64,000 nucleotides of DNA. Source: Turritopsis dohrnii (taxonomy: Eukaryota > Cnidaria > Hydrozoa > Anthoathecata > Oceaniidae). Position numbers and translations under genes: made by a program. Positions 25,201 to 35,707 of this stretch are shown here, one piece after another (within the stretch, counting starts at the first letter, position 1; each line of letters begins with the position of its first letter). The stretch lies in assembly GCA_027922465.2 (NCBI GenBank), contig BQMF02000199.1:372001-436000 (forward strand), in the 5' to 3' direction. A model generated the notes under the pieces. The model saw only the letters and a list, made by a program, of their open reading frames with translations. It was not told the origin of the DNA and searched no databases.

Positions 25201-28200
25201 CCAGGACAACCTCCGTAATCAATGAGGGTCCTGCGAAGAAGGCCCTAGGAGCATACATAAGATGACCTTAACCGCTCAACTAGATAACCTCTTTCAACAT
25301 TAATATTGCTCTAAGCTGAGTGGATCCATAGTTATCATTTTATCATTTTAATATTCATTAATCTATTCATCTCAAAGCCTCTAATGAACAGATTTTAGAT
25401 TTAAATACCTACCTTCCTCTTAACACATGTACAGGTTATAACCTCACAAAATATCCTACAAAGCTAAGACTGATCCCTCTAAATTTTCTGTTTCTTAGTA
25501 AAAGCCTTCTCGATGACTATACAATTTAATCTCCACTCTTGTACAACCTTCACGTCGTAGGTATCATCAAAACCTTCATACTCAACTGTGAAGTCACATT
25601 CCTCGTCATATTCATCATCATCTAACACAGCAGTTACAACACCTCGATACCAAATCTCTTTCCCATTATCTAACATTTTGTGTAATATCGTTTTTCCAAA
25701 AAACGTAGGGACTTTGTTTTTCTTCCTTTTATCTCCTTTGTTACCACTTTTATTAGAGTCTTCTAACAGCTCTTCTTTCTTTTCAGCAAGCAACTGTTTA
25801 CGCTCAGTTTCTGATCTTATCTTATTACAGTGTACCTGTTTCGCTCTAATTTCTGCATCCATCGAAAAATAATCAATGAGTTGCTTCAGATTACTCCTTA
25901 AAGTATCTACATCATACTTTTGATACTTGCCATTCACAGTTCCACCCATTTGCATAAGCCTCTTATCAGCAACCTTTTGTTCCAGAACGACCTTTCGATA
26001 ACTGACTTGCCATTGCAAAACACTGAGCAATTTATGTTGTGGATAACTGGAACATATCCCATCAAGCTTTGCAACAGAATTAATGTAGCCCACATCCGAT
26101 ATTTTTTGTGTAAGATATTCTTTCTCATCAACTGATTTCTGGTACTTTATTTCGGATTCCAACTTCTTTCTGTCCATTTGGTCCATCTTGAATTGCAGAA
26201 TTTCTCTTCTCCTTTGCCTGTACTTTTTTATCCAGTTGTACCTGTTTGTTCTCGCAATGCATATAATTTTTTCTAACTCTTCGGTTGTCTTTGTTTCGAG
26301 CCATTTGCCGGTTTTGTTGTTACTGAACATTATAACTCCACAAGCTGCTATTGTTGATAGTGTTGGTTTCATGCTCAATTTCCTATCATATTGTGCAAAA
26401 TCTCGTTCTGATATAACATTTGTCCTTAAACAATTTCGTGTTTCATCAATGACATCTTCAGAAGGTTGATGATAAAGCCCTCCAGGCAACTGATCCTTTA
26501 ACTGGCTTTGAACCATTAGAGAGCATGTACAGCAAATTATTTCAAGACATTCTTGTGTAAAACTGTCAAATTCTGGGTTTTCTGTCTCTTCAAACAATTC
26601 AACGTAAATCTTGTCTTTTGATAAGTATTTTTCTTCAAATACGGTAAAGCCTTGCATCATTTCAGAAGCATCAGTTCTGGCTGAACACAAATATTCCAAC
26701 AGCTTCTCCCACATTTTATTCAAAGCAAATATATGCCCAGACTCTTCAACAATACGAAATAAAGGACCACTGACTAATTTATTAAAAATCCCCAAGGCTC
26801 GTGCAGCTGCTAAATAGACTGGATAATCAATGTCTTTCTTAATAGATACATGCAAGAAATTATCACTGTCCAATAATCCAACAAATTCACTCAAGTGGTT
26901 ACGATGATAATAGATTGCTCCACCAAGTACAAAAAAAATGTTGAAACGATGATGTAAAAATGAAACCATCGAATTTTCTTCTCATTTCTTTTCTAAAAAT
27001 GCTTTCCACTCATCTGCTTTGCCATTACGTTGGTCACCATGAGTGTAACTGGTCAGTTTGGATAACTCAAAGAATAAAGAATAAGTTCGTGATTGTGTAT
27101 TATTCTTGAATCCACCATGATTGTCACTTACTTCCTCTACTATACTTTCCCATTCTTTCAGCGACTTTTCTGCGTATATTCCAAGATTATGCAAAACATG
27201 CAGCCCACAAAAAACATGATGCATGCGGCTAATGTTTTCTTGTTCTTTTACTGGAAGCATGTTGTAATTTTCAACTATGAAGGGAATTACTTCCTTCCGC
27301 CACGATTCAAATTGTCGAAAGAATGCTGAATTGGTAACACATCGATCTGTCATCAATGATTTGAAATTATAAAGAATTTTCTTTACATCATCATCCATAT
27401 GTGCTTCAACAGCAACCAAGCTAGACATATCTTCTAGCATCTGCTTCAAAGTTGTCATATAACTACTTGCTTCTCCAGAAAACATATCTTCCAGACCCAA
27501 AGTAAATGATCCCTTGTCTGTAGTTACTTGGTAACCACCAATTTCATTAAAGTTGTATTTAGTGCCATCAATATGTAAGCAATTGTTGTCACTTTCCAGC
27601 AAAGCTTCTCGTACCTGCAATTTAGATACTATTTCAGCTTCAACCATGAGTTCAGCAGTTAAACTTTTCTTGGGCAGTTTGTCAATGTCTTTATTTGCCA
27701 GCTTCTTCAAAATCAATCTGATTATACTGCTGCAATTCTCAACACTAATGTTTCTTTTTAGCAACTCATAAAATACAAATCTTACTTCATCTGAGTATTT
27801 GCCATTTTTGAAAGTTTGAATGCAATTCTCATCTAGCTCGTGGATTTTTTCCTGCAACTGACAACTTAAATTTTCATAGAACCTAACATTCTCCTTTAAC
27901 TTATCGGTATCAATTGATGATTTCCTGCCACTATTCTCCAATTGTTTTTTATAGTAGAAAACCCTTTTTCTTTGACAGTCATAATTATGGGCTATTGTGG
28001 CATTATGTCTTTCTAATGCAGTGACTTTGTCCATTAATTCGTTGTTTATTTTCGTAAGTTCATCGATTTTTTCTTGCTTGCGTCTTTCCCTTTTTCCATA
28101 ATTTCTGGCATTGAATTTTACAAGCTCATCGTCCTTTTCCATTATTTTCGTCTTCAAGAGGCTGTTCCTGCTTTTGAGTTTTTCAATTTCACATTTTAGT

Positions 28201-31200
28201 TGATTAACTTTCTTCTGATGCAGTTCATTTTGTGCTTCACTTTCATTCATTATTTCAGTGTAACACCCATTTAAATGGTCCAATTGTTCATGAAGACTTT
28301 CGACTTCAGTTTGGTAGTGCATTTCTACCTCAGAATCATTTCGCTGAGTAGTCAAGCCACTTTCATCTGGTCTTTTCTGGGTTTTCTTCAAACTCAACGG
28401 TGTGATCAAGAACTCGTTTCTTTCAGCATTTGCTTTTTTCCTGCGAAGCTTCTCTGCTGTGTTTTGTACATCCTTAAAAAGTTTTTCAGTGGCCCATGGA
28501 GAGATTTCCTCACTCATTTCAAAGTAACTACTTAGGAACTGTGAAATATCCTCCCAACGAATCTTAACTGAGGTTTTTGCTCTACATAAAGACAAAAACA
28601 CTTTATTTGTAATGACACATTGGTCTGACAAAATAATGTGACCACGTTCCAATTTCTCAGTGTCAAACATCTTTAAATCTGGGAATTTCACATCATTTTT
28701 TATAAATTCCTTCCTCATTTCGGTCTTGCCATCCAGTTTCTTAAGTTCTATTTTCTTCAGGAACCTCTCATAACTTCGGCATAAATTGCTTATCTTTGAC
28801 GGTTCTTTGTTTATTCCAACATTTGCAAGCATAGTACACACTGCTTTATCCCTTGAACCACCATATTTCGATGCAATCTCAAGAATTCTCTCAAAACCTT
28901 TATAGCTAATATACTCAAAGTTTAGAGCTGAATCGTATCTAGTTGTGCAGAATCCCTTTAACGCAACTTCATCATAACTGTCTACTAGTGATACTAAAAG
29001 ATCACTATCACTATCTGCATTACTTGAACTTCCTGCTATCATCTCACTTCTAACATTTTCGTGTGATATTTGACCTATAAAGTGCAGTCAATTTTTTTGT
29101 GAAGAAACAAAAACAAAGAAAACGAAACAACACAAATTTTTTAAAAAAAAAGACTTACTTAAGTTGATATCAAAATCCACTTCCGTTGGTTTCTGTTTTT
29201 CATTAGGTGAACTGGCTAGTAGACACGAATCATCATTGTTAATAGATCCATCTGGGCCTACAGACAATAATAAACAGTTATAATTTCAATATAAGATATT
29301 TAATTTTTATTATTAAAACATGCTTTGATTTATTTTGTATGACACTGATGATGGCGCAAGCGAAAAGTTTATGCAAAAATAAATTAAAACATATTTTAAT
29401 AATAAAAATAAAATATAGCAAATATTTTTATTGAATATTAAATTTTTTAACATGTATGTATTTTATTTAAATCATATATAAAAGTAACTTACCATCATCA
29501 AAGAAACTGTTATTTAGAGGGAAAGTAAAAAGCTTTGTGAATGATTCATCTCTGTTCTGTTGTTGCTTTTCCATTTTCTTCACTTATTTACTTAATTCAA
29601 TAATTTTTCTTATTGAATTTATATCTAGTTTTACTAGCGAGGATACACGCTCCAACAGATGCTGATAAGTAAAAAGACCAAGCATAATTAATGGCTAGAC
29701 CCCTAAAAGAACTTAAAGTCATGATAAAACATATCAATTGATAAATTAAATCAGATGTGGTGCATATACAACTTATTTTACTCCTGTCAAATGTTTATTT
29801 ATACCAAAATCTGCCATTTTGAAATTTTAATCTTTCATATTTTTGAGAAAAAGGAAAACATTGCAATCAGGGGTGAAACATCCAACTTTGAGGTGCTTTT
29901 CCTCACCGGATTGAGTGATATTTACAGGAAAATAATTACATAGTTGGGAAGAGGAAGGATTAAAGTGTCCATTTTTGGACCGCAAAAGAAAAAACCTTTT
30001 TCGAGCGAAAAAATTGAAACTGATATAGCAGAAAATTAATGAAATATGATAGAAGGGCTACTCAAAACAACTTTTGCGGGCGATTTTTGGATTTCCCAGC
30101 CCTTTCTTGCATAATCTACAAAGTTTGACATCAATTCAACAAGCCAATCCACCGCGCTGAACACCAAAGTGATTCTTGGTAGAATATTTTCGTGTCCGCT
30201 GGCGGGAAAACCGGCAAATCAGATCATTTCTCACCCGTAATTTAAGTATTTCACCGAATACCAGACTGGGCAAATTAGATATTACCGGAAAGCCAAAAAT
30301 CAAAGAAGACAATAAAAAAAACCGTTATCAGCTAGCGCGATCCAAAAGAAAAATAATAACTGTTGAAGTTGAGTGATTTTTCGAATTTTTTGTATGACGT
30401 CAGGATTTTACACGGCAATCTTTGGAGATGCTAACATAGTATATTGGGCATGGAATAGGTACGATCCTGGTCGGAAAATCTTCTTTTTCAGCGATGCTCC
30501 CCATCTGATGAAAACTTTAAGAAACAATTTGGAAAATTCTGGTGGTAATAATGGCACTCGAAGACTTATGGTGAGATGTCTATGTACTTTCATAACTTTC
30601 ATTATGTAATGATAATCCTCTTACAATAATGGATGATATTTTTTTCTGTGACAGATTGGTGGTGAAGAAATCAGTTGGCTTCACATAAAGAATCTGTATG
30701 AATCTGATTTACAAATCAACAACTTCTGCCCTGGTTTGAGGAAACTTCATCGCTTAACCAATGACCATATAAACTTAGGTCCCAGGACACGTATGCGAGT
30801 TAATCTTGCAGTGCAGGTATTAATACTTCCATTTTCTCTTAAAGATTCAATGCAAGCTTTTGTTCTGAGTATATAATATATAATATACTCAGAACAAAAG
30901 CTTATTATTATTATTATTATTCATAAATATGTGAATTTATTTTTTATTGTTTTATCTGCAAATAATGTTTCCATAGAAATGTTGGGCCAAATGATATTGA
31001 TAATTGAAGATATGAAAACTCATGCATGCATGTATATATTCTTAAGTTACAAAGACACATACTTTTCACAAAGTTCATATTCTACCTCGTAGGTTCTCAG
31101 TAAGTCTGTAGCAGATGCTTTAGAACATCAAGGATTTCGTACAACAAGAGCACTGGAGAAGGTCTTACGTTTATGTGACAAGTTTTTTGACTGTTTGAAC

Positions 31201-31952
31201 ATTCAAAATACGTATCAAGGTCAAAAATCAAGGAAAGAAGCACTTAAGCCATACAGAGATGTTAACGATCCTCGCTTTGAGGTAAGTATTCTGTAGATCA
31301 TTATTTTTGTGAGTTAATGACGAGATAACTACTATTATAATTATCAACATACTTTTTTTGAATTTTTTATTTAGTGGTTAGAAAATGTTTTCCTCAAGTA
31401 CTTTAATGAGTGGAAGGAAGAAACATTGACTTTGCCAGGCACAAAAATGGTACAAGCCAGATATTGTATAAGCCACCAGACTTTGGAAGGTATTAGAATT
31501 ACTGGTGAGTAATGTTTATTAAATCAATGATATAAATTTCTGACTTTCTATTTTATTATTTGATTCCTCTGATAATTTAAGTGCAGAATGATGGGCAACC
31601 TTTAACTTGTATTTTAAAAGTTTTTTATTGAGGGTTATTTTATTTCTTCATTTCAGTGCGCTGTTTCATCGAATTAGTGCCATTGTTGCTACAGTTAGAT
31701 GGAGTGGAATACTTTTTGTCGGATAAACTTAATCAAGATCCGATTGAGGAACATTTTAGCAAACAAAGAATGCGTGGCGGTGGTGTGGATAATCCGAGTT
31801 TGGAACAATATATGTTGAATGAAAGAAAATTAATTGTTGCCAAGTCCGATATGATACTGGCAATGCGTGGCAATACGAGAGGTCGTATACGAGAGAGAGC
31901 CGACATCGATGTTGATGATGAAACGGTGTTGCCAAAGAGACGCAAACGCTGA
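19237..31952 (+). CDS. P-element-like transposase, coding region split by 9.2 kb
   Basis: Left half: exon 19237-20446 (start at MENHKACLEKL chosen over a longer frame because the preceding sequence looks intronic) and exon 20671 to 21241. Right half: from about 30432 to 30570, then 30655-30816, 31093-31281, 31375-31504, 31657-31952, all in phase. The N-terminus has CRLC..CLKC, a zinc-coordinating pattern like ZAD domains rather than a THAP finger. It is followed by CQVC and a basic coiled coil. RNase-H parts fit P/THAP9 transposases: LFDEMKIRSGLVY (first Asp), VCDGASPNRRFF (second Asp), FFFSDAPHLMKTLRNNLENS (GTP-domain border) and LNQDPIEEHFSKQRMRGGG (Glu). No stop or frameshift was found apart from the split at EDNIV/ANIVYW. 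The enzyme would be nuclear and cut DNA. Whether a giant intron or an insertion splits it is open. Confidence 0.72.
21755..22455 (+). repeat. 164-bp tandem repeat, about 4.3 copies
   Basis: The phrase TTTACC(C/G)CAAATTTTCCC begins at 21771, 21935, 22099, 22263 and 22421, giving periods 164, 164, 164 and 158. Each unit also carries 'cctagcaac(a/g)gg', 'ggcaac(t/c)(a/c)gcaa' and 'aaatatgaggtgc(g/a)gtgc'. No coding frame. Confidence 0.88.
22490..23432 (-). repeat. dispersed repeat copy with internal inverted segment
   Basis: The minus strand starts at 23432 with CTAGTAACCCGTGTAAAAAT..TTTTTAC, like the 5' ends near 38.04, 42.35 and 49.79 kb. Its far end near 22500 (minus strand 'gcggatgcacagcgcgtattagg') matches the 3' ends of those copies. 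The phrase 'aatacgcgctgtgcat' also occurs inverted near 23240-23260. 'ggggaaccattgcattgcat' repeats at 22840 and 23174. Confidence 0.6.
23589..24208 (-). CDS. small three-exon gene: myristoylation motif, coiled coil, Pro/Gln repeats, basic tail
   Basis: Exon 1 24208-23842, exon 2 23756-23721, exon 3 23641-23589; donors GTATGT and GTACTT, AG acceptors, all phase 1. The protein starts MGNNAS, which fits the N-myristoylation pattern MGxxxS/T, followed by a short heptad-like coiled coil (VGELEEVVAAKNLMLAAKNE). Next comes an eight-residue repeat of the type PPAVQSPQ (at least eight copies), a Gln-rich stretch, and a basic C-terminus ending RGRKRRRRYVRGGYFEEH. I do not recognise the protein. If myristoylated it would sit at a membrane. 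Exons 2 and 3 are predicted from splice signals and frame only. It lies inside the segment that splits the P-like transposase, on the same strand as the large gene next to it. Confidence 0.5.
23870..24062 (-). repeat. 24-bp coding tandem repeat
   Basis: About eight units of the plus-strand type ggtggctg(t/g)ggc(a/g)attgcacggca keep the Pro/Gln-rich frame of the reverse-strand gene. The opposite strand is also open across it, a by-product of the 24-bp period. Confidence 0.85.
24350..25350 (+). repeat. 206-bp tandem repeat, about 4.8 copies
   Basis: ACAACCTC starts at 24383, 24589, 24795, 25001 and 25206, a period of 206 (last 205). Each unit carries 'gagggtcctgc(g/a)aag', 'ggagcata', 'gaccttaac(g/c)gctcaacta' and 'gagtggatccac'. 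It lies between two reverse-strand genes; no coding frame. Confidence 0.9.
25479..29574 (-). pseudogene. large unknown transposon-type protein, one in-frame TGA
   Basis: Exons 29574-29493 (MEKQQQNRDESFTKLF..), 29257-29159 and 29074-25479 join in phase, giving about 1,257 residues interrupted by a single TGA at 26984-26982; both sides are one frame. The middle has long coiled coils (residues about 250-420 of the third exon frame). A conserved-looking block with MTDRCVTNSAFF..FESWRKEVIPF and HHVFCGLHVLHNLG follows, which I remember from many cnidarian and fish repeat-associated proteins but cannot name. The C-terminus (IWYRGVVTAVL..CDFTVEYEGFDDTYDV) looks like a Tudor/chromo-type barrel. The Asp of MTDRC and the HxxxCGLH could belong to a transposase core, which is inference. 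It runs opposite to the P-like transposase inside its split. Confidence 0.6.
29575..30371. other. no gene recognised
   Basis: AT-rich spacer upstream of the reverse-strand gene; likely promoter side of that gene. No inverted repeat ends were found. Confidence 0.35.
30854..30903. repeat. 50-bp perfect hairpin in an intron
   Basis: Twenty-base arms (30854-30873 and 30884-30903, beginning AAGCTTTTGTTC) are exact reverse complements around a 10-base AT loop, in the intron between transposase exons 30655-30816 and 31093-31281. Confidence 0.85.
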
Positions 31953-33198
31953 CTTTTGATATTTTATTTTTGAGTTATAAGTGAAAATTTTTTTATTTTC
32001 TTTACGGAATGTTTTTACGTCAAAAATAACGAATACGCTAATCATCGCCTTAGTAAGATTTCTTTAATGGACAAACTCAAAATAAGGTTTGAATTCCATC
32101 AGGTACCTCAAACTAAAAAAGTGCGACTAACAGTCTGCTATGTTGAATTTCAAAACTTGGAAGTTTTATCGTGAACTACATGTTCGCAAAAGATTTTTAT
32201 ATACTATGTATATAGTATACTTCTTGTGTGATATAGTATTATTATTATTATTCAGGAAATACAGATTCGCAGGCCCATTAGTGCCTCTATGAATCGCTCG
32301 TAATTATAAGTCCTAACTTAAGCTTCTAGAGCCCCATAGTGTCGGTTTTCTTTCGTTTAACTTCGTTGTTGAATTTTCTTTCGTTATTGACTTGTTAGTG
32401 GTGGTTTTTGTTCGTTTTCATTTTTTAGCTTCATAGACTTTCTTTGGTATTTATAAGACTTCTTTGTGGTATAGATGATATGAAAGATGTTTCAGAGCAA
32501 TTCAGATTTTCGTATCCTCATTATGACATGTATTAGTAATGTCTTTTATTGAAAAAAGTCTCATGTACTTCAACATAGTTTCGTCAGCTTAATTATACAT
32601 CATAGAATACATACTTTCCGCTTCCCAATACGATCGGTAGCTGCGTTCACACAAGTCTGTAGGGAATGAATTATTTTTGATACGAAAACTGCCTCACAAT
32701 ATGTCACTTGAAACCCTGTAACGCACGAACGGAACTTCAGTACGGCACAAAAATATTTTCCGGTTAGTAGCAGCAAGCATTTTCACTTGGAGATTCTTAT
32801 GTAGGCGATGTGAAGTGATTGTGCGTTTACAATGACTCAAGTAAAATTAAGTAGTTACGCGCTAATTTGATTTACGCGGAAGAAGCCGATTCGTGAAACT
32901 AGGCTTCCAAGAAGCCCATGCAAAAGTATGCCATATCCGCAATTATATAGTGTAAACATTCTCTTTGTCATTCTCTGTCATTTGTTTTTACAACAAATCC
33001 GTAACAGAAATATCACTGTACTATTTTTGACTGAAACCTGTTCAAATATTCCTAAAATAATGGGGAATGCACAGAGTAGAAAGATTAGTATAATTAGTAG
33101 TCAATTGACTATTTTATGAAATCAAATATATTATATTTATAATATACAAAAACTTTCCCTTCAAAAATAAACACAAATACTGAAAAAACAATTATACA
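31953..33198. other. spacer between two convergent genes; no gene recognised
   Basis: Holds the 3' flank of the P-like transposase and of the reverse-strand gene. A 19-codon frame starting MGNAQS lies at 33060 but has no other support. Confidence 0.4.
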
Positions 33199-35078
33199 CT
33201 ACTTTTCCCCCACTCTATTCTTCTTCAAAGCCATGGTTTTGCGAGCCTTTAAGATTTTTGAAGATGCAATTCTGTTTTTTGCAGATTGTTGAGTTTTTCT
33301 TGACTTTTTTGGTGTCAACAAACTTCGATCTACAACTGTTCTTTTTGAGTTTTTTCCCAATGTTTTTCTCAAAGATGGTTCGCCTTGTTCAGAGACCTTT
33401 TCACCTTTCTTTATGAGTTTCAGCTTGTGTCTCTGTATCCAGACTTTGACAAAAGCATTTGCTCTCACATTAATCCATTTTGTTAGAAGCTTCTTTAGTA
33501 ATTGGGAAGCTAACCCCTGATGTCGAATGTTTTTACTTAACAGCTTCCAAATTTCTCTTATCGATGCGTTGCCATAGAATCTTTTCAACAAAATAGATTT
33601 CAGGTCTTCTCCAGCATAGGTTGACAGTAAATTTAAATTTAACACCAATCGTGCCACATTCTCTATCCTTTTTATGAAATTGTAGAAGCTGTCATTTACT
33701 ACAAATAAGCCACCTCTATTGACTCTGTCTACCCAAGCATGAGTATAAAGGAGCAGTGAAATTCCAGTGAGTTCCGAGTCTCCAGGATTTCCCCAAGAAT
33801 TTAATATCCTTAACAGGATTTTCCCTTCCGGTGACTGTTTGTTCTTAATTCCATGCTTCAATGAGAAGACAATATATCCAGCAACGTATGATAACGTTTC
33901 TTCTTCACTTTTCGTCATTTTCATCTCTGATATTTTCAGATCTGCGTTTTCTTGTTTACTGTGACTGGCAAGACTTTTCTGGAGAAAACAGTCACATATA
34001 AAATTAAACAACATTCGCAAATGTGACCTTTCAGCATAAATGCTCAGGTTTATTGTGTAGTGCGTCCAAAGAGTATAGATGTCCTCATTCATCGTTATAT
34101 TATAAAATCTGCTTAGTAATTCTTCTTTATTTTCAATAATGTCTTGTTTTACTTTAACCAAATCGTAAAAATGTTCTATAAACTTTGTCACAAATTCCTT
34201 GACAATTTCTTTCTTCAGTGGCATCGACTCGTGGATTTTTCTTGCAACTTTGCCAACTGTGATACCAGGCTCAACAAGATTATGGTATGGATAAGCTATG
34301 GCTTCTTGTATTATGGTTGTAAAATATTGAATGCCATTTTCGAAATATGCTGTAATGAAAAAACATATGAAATTGATATGCTGCCAATTTATGTCTATCA
34401 CAAACTTCTGTATGTTACAGAAGATACGAACATTTATTAAAAAACTGGCTGGAACAACATCTTACCTTCTTTAAACTTTAACATTTCTGCAATTTCACTT
34501 TCTTCAGTTGCGGATGATTTTTTTGTCAACTTTGTGCCAACTAAAAATTTTTTAAAAATATAAAATGAAACATATATATGAACTTTTTAGAAAGATAAGA
34601 TAAGAATGTATTTACACATTTCAAATGTATGTACATTTAAAAATTTAGTGATTCATTCATTTAGTGATTCATATTGAACATAACAACACAACAAGCATAA
34701 AGAAGGCCCTGATTGTTTACAAAAACAAAAATCTTATGGGTGCTTACCAGAACAATTTCTCAAATGTACCAGGTAAAACTTTTCAATTTTGTACTTTTTG
34801 TTACAACTGGGGCACAAAAACTTTCTTTCTTGATTTGATGAACGTATTTTTTCACTTGTCTTCACAACTTGGTACTCCTCAACAACAACTGTCATCTGTT
34901 CTTCCTCCTCATTCACAAAAACTAATTCTGGAATACTTTGCATTTCATCAATTGAAACGTCAAGGAGATCTTCCTCGTCCACTATAAGCTCTTCTTCACC
35001 TTCATCAGCAAACAAATTTTCATCCAACTCTATATTCTCATCAAAGTCGACATCAATATCATCAAAATTATTAGCCAT
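33199..35078 (-). CDS. three-exon protein with acidic N-terminus and single zinc finger, function unknown
   Basis: Exons 35078-34748, 34540-34466 and 34349-33199 join with GTAAG donors and AG acceptors, all phase 1, without lesions (about 518 residues). The first exon is strongly acidic (VDFDENIELDENLFADEGEE) and ends with a C2H2-like knuckle, CPSCNKKYKIEKFYLVHLRNC (final ligand Cys). The main exon has no motif I can name with certainty. It contains LSYVAGYIVFSLKHG and later FIKRIENVARLVLNLNLLS, plus a lysine/arginine-rich tail (residues from about KKGEKVSEQ) that could be a nuclear localisation region. It converges on the P-like transposase inside the same 18-kb unit, so it may be the element's second gene, for example a DNA-binding accessory factor; that is inference. 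Confidence 0.62.
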
Positions 35079-35127
35079 CTTGTCTTATTCCGCGTATAGT
35101 TGACTATGATGCAAGTCAAACAGAAGT

Positions 35128-35526
35128 TTGCACGATTTAATATACGTCTTTTCATTGATTGAAAAAGTCGCTTTTCAGCATTTCATTGGCGAAAAGAAAC
35201 AATCACATACATTCCTGAAATTCCTGACAACACACATAGAACATAGCAAAATCTATCGCTCTGCATCCAGCTACGCTTTAACATATGCCTGTCTTTACAA
35301 AATGTTTCCAGTCACAGTACGTGTTTTTGATGTAAAGTTTGGTAGAGTTATGACTAAATTCTTAGACATGAATATGCTGGTAGGGAGAGAAGCATCAACT
35401 GCACAATTTGAATTTAACAGTATTGACAAATTGTTTGAGGAAAATAGCTTGAAGTGGGAACTTGTAACAGGATTGGGAGTAGACAATACAAATTCAAACA
35501 TGGTGGGTGTCTTCGGTAGCCACTAA
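35128..35526 (+). pseudogene. hAT-like transposase fragment
   Basis: The 132-residue frame contains KMFPVTVRVFDVKFGRVMTK and WELVTGLGVDNTNSNMVG, which match from memory a family of hAT-like proteins common in cnidarians, around the Asp of GVDN. The upstream zinc finger and downstream dimerisation parts are missing; after ..NMVG the frame ends within 5 codons and 32 bp before the right terminal repeat region. It is a candidate remnant of the outer element's own transposase. Confidence 0.55.
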
Positions 35527-35557
35527 ACTAAGCAAAACTCCCGATATCAGATTCTCT

Positions 35558-35573
35558 AGGGTTGGAATGTATG
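35558..35573 (-). repeat. right terminal inverted repeat of the 18-kb unit
   Basis: AGGGTTGGAATGTATG, exact reverse complement of 17438-17453, followed by the TAAAGA duplication. Confidence 0.8.
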
Positions 35574-35707
35574 TAAAGAGCATTCCGAAAATTTAGTCAC
35601 ACGCGAAAATATCAGAATCAGAATGAATGAACATGATTTTAGTCAGCGGCTATTGGAATAGGGTTTCGTCGTCTATGATTTTCATTAGATTTTTATTTCT
35701 GGTATAT

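Larger units (their letters stand above)
21242..30431. other. 9.2-kb segment interrupting the P-like transposase
   Basis: TAACATAGT occurs at 21233-21241 and 30432-30440, exactly where the two coding halves break and rejoin, as a 9-bp target duplication would. The inner ends show no inverted repeat (left TAGCAATTCC, right ends GGAGATGC). The segment holds two tandem arrays, a dispersed repeat and two reverse-strand genes. Confidence 0.5.
17438..35573. mobile_element. 18.1-kb composite unit with 16-bp TIRs and 6-bp target duplication
   Basis: CATACATTCCAACCCT at 17438-17453 recurs as its exact reverse complement at 35558-35573. TAAAGA immediately precedes the left end (17432-17437) and follows the right end (35574-35579), the expected target duplication. 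A second, 30-bp inverted match lies just inside both ends (17883-17912 and 35257-35286). The interior holds a Penelope 3' fragment, a split P-like transposase, tandem arrays and three reverse-strand genes. A hAT-like coding fragment abuts the right end, so the outer element may be hAT-like and the rest nested inside it. The alternative is a giant P-like element; P elements also start with CA, but duplicate 8 bp. Confidence 0.72.

Noticed and set aside
29346..29366. Second hammerhead-like CTGATGATGGCGCAAGCGAAA
   Set aside because: Helix II would have only two pairs and no proper helix III or cleavage site follows.
33060..33119. 19-codon frame starting MGNAQS with myristoylation-like pattern
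   Set aside because: Too short, no splice donor, no conserved partner seen; pattern alone is weak.
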